The translations under genes were made by a program, and so were the position numbers. From NCBI GenBank assembly GCA_033816765.1, contig CM066297.1, forward strand, positions 434,001 to 498,000: DNA of 64,000 nt, given 5' to 3'. Under the pieces are notes generated by a model. It was not told where the DNA came from. It ran no database searches and saw nothing but the letters and a program-made list of their open reading frames with translations. Below are positions 56,222-64,000 of this stretch, piece by piece (positions within the stretch are counted from its first letter, which is position 1; each line of letters starts with the position of its first letter). The stretch is from Nothopassalora personata (taxonomy: Eukaryota; Ascomycota; Dothideomycetes; Mycosphaerellales; Mycosphaerellaceae).

Positions 56222-57550
56222 TCAAGGCAATCCTGCGCTTTGCGCTCCACGAGAATGATCGTCCGTTATTGCGTGAGCGATGTCCGCTTCCGCGACCTGC
56301 CACGCTTCGACCGGCATGGAACGTCCATGAAATCTCGCGTCTTCGTGTAAAGCCTTCAATCTTTGGCTATCTACCAGATCACGCACAACCTGTGCGCGAT
56401 ATTTCCAGGGATCCGGATGATGTTTTTGTACGAGCTTCTCCAATGAACTAGCTCTCGGTGCATCACCAAGCAGCCGTAAGATGTAGCACGCTCGAAGTGC
56501 GTTAAACGCCATGGCTGTCAACTCTGCTGGTTTTCGTATTTCGAACTCCCGCTTGGCTGGATGTTTGTAGTAGTTGGATACCCATCTAGCTAGCAGATAA
56601 GGTCTCGGTTGTGTCGGGTGATATAAGGCCATTGTATTATAATCGTACTTGGTCCTGGCCCAGAATCGATTCCGCCGGAGGTAACGTTCAAAAAGCTTTG
56701 GGTCACACGGCGGTCGGCTTTCGTCGCGTAATGCGCGAGAGATGGCCATGAACGAGGAAAACAGGGGCACAAGCCTGTGTGCTGCATTGTCCTTTGATAG
56801 AGTCATGATTTGCTCTAAAATCTCAAGCGCAGAATTAGTAGTGCCATCAACATCCCAGTTCAGCTTCGCATCGATCAGTCCACCCAGTAAGCGATCACAA
56901 CAAGCCAATCGCATGCCCCATTCGCTATTGCCATCTACTTTGACAACATCTGCATCTACCACTTCTTGCGCCGAGGTCTTTACCCAGTCAAGGATATAAG
57001 ACTCGTTGCCTTCGGCTTCCACGAACCAGCATAGCAGCTTGCAAAACTCCATTTCAAAGTCCCCTGGACGACAACTCAGCCGATTCTCCCAGAGCCATAG
57101 CAGTGCTTTGCTGCCACCTGCGTGTGCGGCTTTTGTACGCCGCCCCGCTAGTGGTAATGACAATAGTCCGGTCCTGGTTCTGCTGAGGAAGGTGTGAATA
57201 TCCTTTACCGTAGCTTTTCCCTTCGCAGCTAGTTGTTGGAAGTCTGCAAGGTTATTAGGGCCAGGGCTGTTGTCCATCGGTGTCGTGGTCCAGTCCTTTC
57301 GTATGGCCTTTCGAGGTGCAGGTCGTTTGTCCTTCGCAGTGGCCACATTGGTGCATCTTATAGAGATTTGTCGGATACCCTGTGTCCCAGGCCCATGGAT
57401 TTGCGTTGTGGACCGCGCACGAACAGGTCGAAGGTGAGCATGGACACAATGCCACGTTCTAGCTGCATGTTGTGATGACATTTGATGGTTGAAGGATGAA
57501 TTTCGAGGAATGCGGATGTTGGGATAACTGGGGAGAAACGCTCGGACCAT
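56222..57550 (-). CDS. Hypothetical protein, possibly mitochondrial
   Basis: Single exon of 442 residues from the ATG at 57550 (the frame upstream lacks an ATG). I do not recognise a named domain. The first ~75 residues are rich in Arg, His and Ser with no acidic run, consistent with a mitochondrial presequence (MVRAFLPSYPNIRIPRNSS). The remainder is alpha-helical and Trp-containing (ALLWLWENRLSCR, CKLLCWFVEAEGNESYILDWV, YLLARWVSNYYKHPAKREFE), with spacing reminiscent of helical-repeat RNA-binding proteins such as PPR or of fungal mitochondrial translation factors, but no repeat unit could be aligned. The protein looks intact. Confidence 0.65.
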   Translation of the reverse strand: MVRAFLPSYPNIRIPRNSSFNHQMSSQHAARTWHCVHAHLRPVRARSTTQIHGPGTQGIRQISIRCTNVATAKDKRPAPRKAIRKDWTTTPMDNSPGPNNLADFQQLAAKGKATVKDIHTFLSRTRTGLLSLPLAGRRTKAAHAGGSKALLWLWENRLSCRPGDFEMEFCKLLCWFVEAEGNESYILDWVKTSAQEVVDADVVKVDGNSEWGMRLACCDRLLGGLIDAKLNWDVDGTTNSALEILEQIMTLSKDNAAHRLVPLFSSFMAISRALRDESRPPCDPKLFERYLRRNRFWARTKYDYNTMALYHPTQPRPYLLARWVSNYYKHPAKREFEIRKPAELTAMAFNALRACYILRLLGDAPRASSLEKLVQKHHPDPWKYRAQVVRDLVDSQRLKALHEDARFHGRSMPVEAWQVAEADIAHAITDDHSRGAQSAGLP

Positions 57551-57764
57551 CTCGTTTCTGGTGTATGGCTTTCGCCTGTCAAGGGTCGAATAGGAGCTTG
57601 TTAGCACGTGGGCCGATTGGGAATTGAAATTCCGAACCGTCGATGAAGGGAAGGGGCCGTCAGTACATATGTCTGGAGAAGCCGGAATGACTCTATTACC
57701 CTCGTGCTTGTCAGGTGTATCTGCTTATAGCCTCCCCTCGCGCCATGCTCGACGACTCCCTGCT

Positions 57765-58427
57765 TTAGTCTGCAACCAGCAGATCGGTATCGAAGTCCCG
57801 ACCATTCTGATTCAGCTTCTCCTTCCTTTCGCTGCTCATTTCAGGCTTCGCCATCGCCTTCCTCCTATCCGAAGCGGACTTCTCCGACTCCTCATCTTCC
57901 GCGCAACCGCAATCGTAAAAATCGCCAATAGTTGCGCAGTCGAAAATCTCCTTCCCTAGCCTCTTGTTGACCTTGTTGTGCACATCGCAAGCCCAGACCG
58001 CCGCTGCCGATCTCGACGAGACCTGCGGCGGATACTTCTTCAGCAGTTCGCCAAAGTGATCCGCGCACTCGCCGCAAGGATATAGCCTTTGAAACAGATA
58101 TATGAAGCTCTTCAACGCCGTGCTCTCATCTCTTGTGGGCTTATCAGGGAAGCGCGCCATTACTGTATGGAAGTACTTCCACGTTGCTCTTCCTAGCTCT
58201 GCCTTTGCAGTTTCGTTCCCCAACTTCGGCGCAATCGCCCCTCCTGGTCCTGTCACGGTAGAATCAGTCAGGGAAAGTCCAGGGTCAGGCAGTGCCTCTC
58301 GGAGATCCTTTAGGTCCGGGGCTTTGGGCATACGCTGGAAGAGAGATATGAAGGTAAGGCCGAGAAGTGCTGCCGCCGCTATGATGTAGATGACTTGACG
58401 CCGCGAGCTCCCACGTGAGACAGGCAT
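57765..58427 (-). CDS. FAD-linked sulfhydryl oxidase, Erv1/ALR family, Erv2-like
   Basis: Single exon of 220 residues from an ATG at 58427. A membrane segment at residues 11-31 (VIYIIAAAALLGLTFISLF) follows a short basic N-terminus, giving a type II or cleavable signal as in Erv2 of the ER. The Erv/ALR core is complete: ATWKYFHTVMARFPDKPT, active site YPCGEC (Cys118, Cys121), WACDVHNKVNKRLGK with Cys147, and Cys164. The tail has an additional DCGC pair (173, 175), plausibly the shuttle disulfide. The enzyme oxidises thiols using FAD and oxygen to support disulfide formation; ER rather than mitochondrial placement is inferred from the hydrophobic N-terminus. It is the last intact gene before the repeat tract. 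Confidence 0.9.
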   Translation of the reverse strand: MPVSRGSSRRQVIYIIAAAALLGLTFISLFQRMPKAPDLKDLREALPDPGLSLTDSTVTGPGGAIAPKLGNETAKAELGRATWKYFHTVMARFPDKPTRDESTALKSFIYLFQRLYPCGECADHFGELLKKYPPQVSSRSAAAVWACDVHNKVNKRLGKEIFDCATIGDFYDCGCAEDEESEKSASDRRKAMAKPEMSSERKEKLNQNGRDFDTDLLVAD

Positions 58428-59559
58428 TGTGCAGGCCAGACACCGGTCGTGTACTGCTCCGGGTAGTAAAGCGCGTTGTCGTAAGATACCAATTTATCGT
58501 GCGAATTTCATTATTAAGATCAGGTACCGATTTCACAGTATAGGCGGCAAGTCCTCGCCACTCAAGCTGCTGGCACTGACATGTGCTGACAACAAAGGGA
58601 ACTTGACTGAACTCAAGATGGAAGCAGAGGACACGCGCACTAGCGTGATTGGCTGCATGCTTGGACCCTAGCGCTGGTCCCTATTTATACTCTAACTAAT
58701 TAATCAATTGCCATTACACGGGGAATTCCCACGCTGCACTTAGGTCCTCCTACGATACTGAGGGACCCTCTTAAGGTTGCTCGGACATATATTATATAGT
58801 ACTAATTTTTAAGGTAGCCTAAGCCGTATATTACGCTAATGCGGGCGGTAGTAGCGTATATAAAACTTAACTAATCTTAGCTAATCTTAAGTTAATTACT
58901 CCTTATTTCTATTATAGTTTTATAGCGCTTTTATATAGATCCTATAATACTACCTAGTACGTAATTTACTAAGTTTTACTTTAGGTATTTTAAGAAGGTA
59001 TATAACGGCGCAATTACGCTAATACTAGTATAAGGGAATATTGTAATATATAGTATACCTACGATCTCGTAGTCGTAGATAAACTAAATCTTATCTTCTT
59101 CTATAGACGCCTTACGCGTTACTTTATATATATACGTATTATATATAGCTTACTAAGCCAGATATAGCCGTATATTATATATAAGGGTTAGCTATAGGCT
59201 ACCCTTATAACTACCTCCCCTTCTAGGACGAGCTATCCTTAGCTCGTAGCTTTAGAAGGTTTCTATATAGTTAGTCTATCTACTTCTCGTAGGTTCCGTT
59301 ACTATATAATTTACCTACGTATTACGTACGTATTCTTATTAGGGTATAGGTAGTTAAAGTTATAGCTACCTAGTTAACTAACTCGAGGATTTAAGAAGTA
59401 TACCCTCTTTACCCTTTCCCTTCCTCTTACTCGTACTACGTTCTCGTAGCATATTGTACTAGTACTACTAGCGACTTACTAGCTCCTCGCTAGCTCCTAT
59501 CTAGCGACTTACTAGTACTACTATAGCTTCTAAAGAAGCTATCTAAGACTAACTACGGT

Positions 59560-60290
59560 CGTCCTATAGAGAGCGCCTTCACGCGGCGGACGACGTAAGT
59601 ATCTTCGTTACGACGAAGAGAAACTAAGACTCTCTCTCTCGAAAAATACAAGCCTACTCGACTCGAAACAAGAAAAGACAGGTCGGACGAACCGAACGAA
59701 CGAGATACGCTCAAAATCTACAAACAAGAACTCCGGAACTGCGAGAAGGGAAAGCGACGTACATAGCGTACACGTCGCTCGAACAACGAAGGCGCTGTCT
59801 ACCTGTCGTCCCGGCAAACCACGTAAACTGCCGGCTGGAACCAAGAGAGGCGTTTAGGGGCGCAAACCACGTATACTGCACGGCTGGAACCAAGAGAGGC
59901 CGAGGGGGGGACGACAGCGAGGCCACTGCGACCGAGGAGCTACACTCGAGACCGGAGAACGCGACTGGATTGAAACAGAGGCAACGGGTGTTTCTTGGGA
60001 TTTTGCTCGGTGCGTACGGGTACGGCCGGCTTGGCTTTTTAAAACAAGAACGAGACACGGGCGCAAAACTTGTCTCGCCCGGGGCAAGGCGACAAACCGC
60101 AATTCTCGACAAGACACGACTACCGGGTACGCGCGTACTACGCCGCAATATATTCGATTTACGGTTCGAATAGCGAGCGTTGCTCGCATCTTTTAAGGAG
60201 TTTTTACGTCCGGGGTACGACGGGGCTTTTCTCCTTCTCTCAAATTTTGGTCTCGTTCTCGAGACCCGTGTTGCATAGTCTTTGACTCAA
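59560..60290. other. GC-richer, CpG-containing island within the AT-rich tract
   Basis: About 730 bp with normal to high GC and many CGA/CGT words, sharply different from both flanks. It contains a direct repeat of about 38 bp (59814-59850 and 59862-59899, period 48). Long minus-strand ORFs pass through but none looks like a protein. It could be a younger insertion, an LTR fragment or a host remnant. Confidence 0.5.
59814..59899 (+). repeat. Two-copy direct repeat, period 48 bp
   Basis: GCAAACCACGTA and CGGCTGGAACCAAGAGAGG recur in the same order at 59814 and 59862, with one base inserted between the blocks in the second copy. Confidence 0.85.
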
Positions 60291-60983
60291 ATAGCACGTT
60301 AATGGAATAATCAATCAATAAGACTAACTACGCTAGGAGGCTCTTATAGGCGGTCTATTAGTACTACTAATACTATTACTAGTACTACTATAGATATCTA
60401 GCGCGCTTAGTATACCTAATACGCTAGTAAAGCGGAAGTTTAGTACGTTAGGGCCGTAGACCCCTAAGTTATTACTAGCTATATCACGTTACAAGTGGTT
60501 AGAAGTCATAAAATAGGCTCATAAAGGTGTTTCAAAAGCAGATAGTAGATTGCATGTGTCTAAGCTAGAATTGAAGGGGCTGCTTGTGAAAAGGCTATAG
60601 GTAACTAATTAATGTCACCTAATTCTTAGCGGCTGCTACCTTAGGTTTAATTAGGCTACAGCGCCGGTACACGCTTAGATCGTGACACACCCCCTTAGCT
60701 CGTGCGGCTTTCAGGTGAATAAGCTAATCGCATGTGATTGCGTGCACCCTATCTATTACCCATCACCCCACCTACCCACCTTATAACGTTAGGCTTCGTT
60801 ACTACGTGCTTGTTGGAGCTCTATTATGAGCTATATAGTAGGGCGCTAAGTTAGCGTTTTAGGTAAGGCTATTGTCCTAGCCTTACATTCCTATTTACAA
60901 TCTTACTAAGTCCCTCATACTATAGTTAACCTATATAATAGGTTCTAAACGATATGAATCTTGTCCGGTAGGGTAGCTAAGCT

Positions 60984-61070
60984 ATTCTTATAGTACTGAA
61001 CGGCAAGGCGTGCTATCTCCCTACATTTTAACGGACATATAAGGTTGTAGGTTCGAGTCCTAGGGGTTAT
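60984..61070 (+). other. tRNA-like promoter motif (T-arm/B box)
   Basis: GGTTCGAGTCC at 61050-61060 is a perfect B box within a near-palindromic T-arm (GTAGG-TTCGAGT-CCTAG). An A-box-like TAGTACTGAACGG begins at 60991. The flanking acceptor strands do not pair well. It may be a RIP-mutated tRNA gene or the head of a tRNA-derived SINE. Confidence 0.3.
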
Positions 61071-62099
61071 TATATCTGCTAAATTTATTACTTAGCCTAT
61101 CGTCCGCTTCAATGTCCGCTCCATTATTCTTAATCAAAATCCTAGGTGTTATAGTACGCTATTACTTCGGCAATTGGGGTGCCTTGCTACTATCTAATAA
61201 CCGCGTACATATAACTTCGGTCACGGTCTTAGAGAACTCCGCTTCCTGCCTTAGGTAGAGATTACCATTTAGCTACGTCCTAGTAGGAACTCTTTTACCT
61301 AATAAAAGGTCTTTATAGCTTATAAAGGCCTTATCTTTTTACTTAGGGCAAGGGTGATCCTAGCGACGGTAGTGCTATAGGTGCTACACGCCCAGCGGGT
61401 GGAGATGCTGTCTCTAAGTAAGGTAAGGACGATAATAGAGGCATCGATAATGTTATAACGATCGTTATAATATAGTAACGGAGGTAGTAATAGTAATGCT
61501 ACTAGTAGCGAGGTTGATGGTGTTTCGGCGCCTATGATTAGCTACGCCGTTGCAGGTGCTCATACGCTACACCGCTACTAGTAATAGGGGCGTTTCCGGT
61601 CCTTTTGCTATAGGCTAATAGGAGTCCGAGAAACACCTAGTAATGATAGTACTAGGGTAGCGCCGGTGAATAGTAGACGCTTGCTCTAGCGGTAGCGGCG
61701 CTAGCGGCGCTAGGCGGTAGTGCGGAGCCGGCAGAGGAGACAGTAGTACCGAACATACTATATAGCCTCTACCGGTCTATGTTAGTTAAAGAAAGAGGAA
61801 GGGTTTAGAACTAAAGAGGTGTTTTTATGTAGTCCTGCTACTAGTTCCTTCCTGTTTTAGCATAAAAAGGATAAAAGGGAAGTCGCATCTATCTGAATGC
61901 GGAAGGAGAGGCATAATGGAAGCAACGCTTAGTAGTAGCTAATTACTATGTCGTGCATGCTGTAATACGCCGAGAAGAGGAGTCCTGTAGTTAAAGCCTA
62001 GTGCTAGTAACTGTCGAGAAGAGCCACTAGTATAGTAGGCCTACGCATCTTAAGCGTTATTATTACCTCCTAAGGTGATGCGGCTAGTGTTAGCATCTA

Positions 62100-64000
62100 T
62101 AGTAGGCGCTAAGGAGCGTGGATCTACGCCTTCCTTAGCTATGTTAAGCAGCTTTACGAAGTGCTTATGCTTTTATAGTAGTAGCAGCTTAGTGAGCCTA
62201 TCTATAGGCATGTCGTTAGTGTTAAGATACCGAATCTCGATATCTCCTCGTTAGTCTCTCTAGCGGAGCCAATAGTAATAGATGTCAACATAGCGCAGCT
62301 TAGTGTTAAGCTTTTGCCCTTACTAGTTAACAAGTCGAATAGTCTAGGTGTTATTATAGTACAGGTATATGTACTAGTTAAACTCGAGATAGATCTCGGC
62401 GAAGATGCGTTCCCACTAGATTAGCTCTAATGCCGCTTATAATAGGCTAAGGAGTTCGGCTTCGGTTAAGGACTTAGTAACAGTAATCTACTTAGAGGCT
62501 TTATAATCAACTAGTCCGCCGAACAGCATAAAGATCCATCCGCTAGAGCTAGTCCTATCGACGTTTATGCCGTAGGAGGCATCTAATGCGCTAAAGAATT
62601 CATAGTTCTTACCGAGATGTTTAGGCTAACTATGTAGGCTAGTAATGTGCTTACTAGCGCCATATATAAGGCAGAGGTTCTTAGTCTCTAGGAGGTAGCG
62701 TAAGTACTAATCCGTAAGCTTTAGATATGTGTCCGTTAGCTTAGTTAGGTACTGCGAGAGTATAGACAGGGAAAAGGCGATATCTAGGCGTATGTGCGTT
62801 ACTACGAAGTTTAGAGACCTAATACGTTGTTAGTACGTAAGGATCTTTATAGCGTCTACGACGTAACCCTCGGGCACCGTCTAGTCGAGGTGTTAATCCA
62901 CTAGCACATTGGTCTTGCGTGCGCTAGTAGATATGCTGAACTTAGCGGCGAGCTTCTCTATGTAGTCCTCTTATAAGAGCTACAGCAGTCTCTTTTACCG
63001 GTCTCGTGTTACCTTAATTCCTAAGAACTAGGTTAGATCTCCAAGCTTGTGCATCTCGTATACGTTAAGAAGCTGTTACTTGATATGTGCCGCATAGGCC
63101 TTATTCTTACGATAGTAGAGCATAACTAGGTCGTCTACGTAGAAGAAGAACATAACCTTGTCGTTATAATAGATACACTTAGAGTCTAATAGGGGAACTA
63201 GGCCTAAAGAGGAGAGCGTTGTAGTAAGGGAGTTGTACTAAAGGAGAGGGGATTCCTTAAGTCCGTAGAGAGCCTTAACTAGTTTAAGAGCATAGCTAGA
63301 TCTATCCGATGGTCGATCGATTCTAGGAGGTAGTTATAGGTACATAGTATACGGTAGGTCCGAATTTAGAAAGGCATTCATAACATTAAACTGTTTAGCT
63401 TCTAGGTCGAAGCTCGCGGCCATAGTATAGTAGAGGCGGAATATGCTTACTAGCAGTGTAGCGGCGTATATATCTAAGTGTGTGCCCTATAGATTGCCTC
63501 TTACGCATAGCCGGGCCTTAAAGCTCTTTAGTATACTATGCTTATCTAGCTTATACTTGTACACCCACTTTAGCGGCAGTAGTGGCTAAAGTCCCTCCTC
63601 TTCTTACTAAGCATTATGATCCTTCTCTTACTAAGTTGCCCATTTGAATATACTAGTAGAGATTGCCTTAGCAAACTCCTTAGCTATAGCTTTACGCTAT
63701 TATTAGGCGAAGCGGTGCTTTATAGCGGCACGGTAGTTTAGAGGTTCGGGCGGAAGGTCATCGCGGTGCATCGACGTAATAGTGTTAACACGGCGTAGAG
63801 GAGAGAAGTCGCGTGTACGTTCGGATCGAAGAACATCGTAGTACTTACGGCCTAGATAACGAGGTCTCTAGCGGATGCCCGCTATCTAGCTAATAATAAC
63901 GTTAGCAACCATGATATTATGTAGAGTATAGTAGAAGTAGGCCGTTCTAAGTCTCTTACCGGATCCGGTGAGGGCGTAATTAGTATTAGCGGAAAAGTCA
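62100..64000 (-). mobile_element. Second Ty1/Copia element, decayed, cut by the window end
   Basis: Reading the minus strand from the window end leftward, reverse transcriptase is clear despite TAG/TAA breaks: PLKWVYKYKLDKHSI, NVMNAFLNSDLPYTMYL, KALYGLKESP, and the active-site YVDD at 63130-63141. RNase H follows, with LNTKLRYVDI, the late motif NTNDMPIDRLTK, and an end near 62128. Gag, protease and integrase would lie beyond 64,000. No LTR could be assigned. Sequence and motif details differ from the 12-19 kb element (YVDD versus YIDN; different linker residues), so it is another family or a distant copy. Confidence 0.85.

Larger units (their letters stand above)
58690..64000. repeat. AT-rich, RIP-like repeat tract to the window end
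   Basis: From about 58.69 kb base composition changes abruptly to TA-, TAG- and CTA-rich sequence without intact ORFs, like the inside of the 12-19 kb element. It contains the decayed Copia element at 62-64 kb and is interrupted by the GC-richer island at about 59.56-60.29 kb. Element boundaries left of 62 kb are not resolvable here because the partner repeats are absent or outside the window. Confidence 0.8.

Noticed and set aside
59711..60148. Minus-strand ORFs in the GC island as a gene
   Set aside because: Composition is repeat-like (duplicated TWFA segments from the 48-bp repeat) with no family signature.
1..64000. CRISPR arrays, operons and ribosome-binding sites
   Set aside because: The genes have spliceosomal introns and fungal families; tandem repeats here are microsatellites without spacers.

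Overview
The window is nuclear DNA of a filamentous ascomycete (Pezizomycotina; Dothideomycetes is my best guess, from gene content only). Reasons: compact genes with introns of mostly 45-120 bp (GT...CTAAC/CTGAC...AG), zinc-cluster regulators, fungus-specific families (HsbA-type cell-wall protein, secretory lipase, Atg1/Atg22, Mug190, Csi2-like), and retrotransposons decayed in the RIP manner (C-to-T and G-to-A transitions at CpA/TpG). Splice models were built by hand from reading frame, splice sites and family conservation.

Layout. 0-12 kb: 3' end of a ZW10-like gene, a small basic RRM-like gene, an uncertain 3.6-5.2 kb stretch, a secretory lipase, a mitochondrial-looking PurU deformylase, divergent ATG22 (the intergenic region carries two microsatellites), and an HsbA-type secreted protein. 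12.19-19.30 kb: a complete but inactivated 7.1-kb Ty1/Copia retrotransposon with 176-bp LTRs, a perfect 5-bp target duplication (CTCCA), a primer site, a polypurine tract and, unusually, a decayed antisense ORF between RNase H and the 3' LTR. 19.4-21.2 kb: a methyltransferase broken by two frameshifts and an amidase fragment.

21.8-58.4 kb is the gene-rich core: a five-exon Zn2Cys6 factor, MUG190, a six-exon FCF1/UTP24 that simple ORF scanning misses, a Csi2-like protein, a PanE-like reductase downstream of a four-exon thioesterase-like gene, an ArfGAP with UBA domain, a three-repeat hypothetical protein, an F-box protein, an unresolved multi-exon gene, GPD1, ATG1, a decayed zinc-cluster gene, a hypothetical protein and an Erv1/ALR-family sulfhydryl oxidase.

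58.7-64 kb is an AT-rich, TAG/CTA-rich repeat tract. It holds a second decayed Copia element on the minus strand, cut by the window end, and an unexplained GC-richer island. No operons, CRISPR arrays or bacterial-type signals are present. Functionally the core is housekeeping (ribosome biogenesis, autophagy, glycerol/redox, folate, vesicle traffic), bordered by two repeat tracts where neighbouring genes are decaying.
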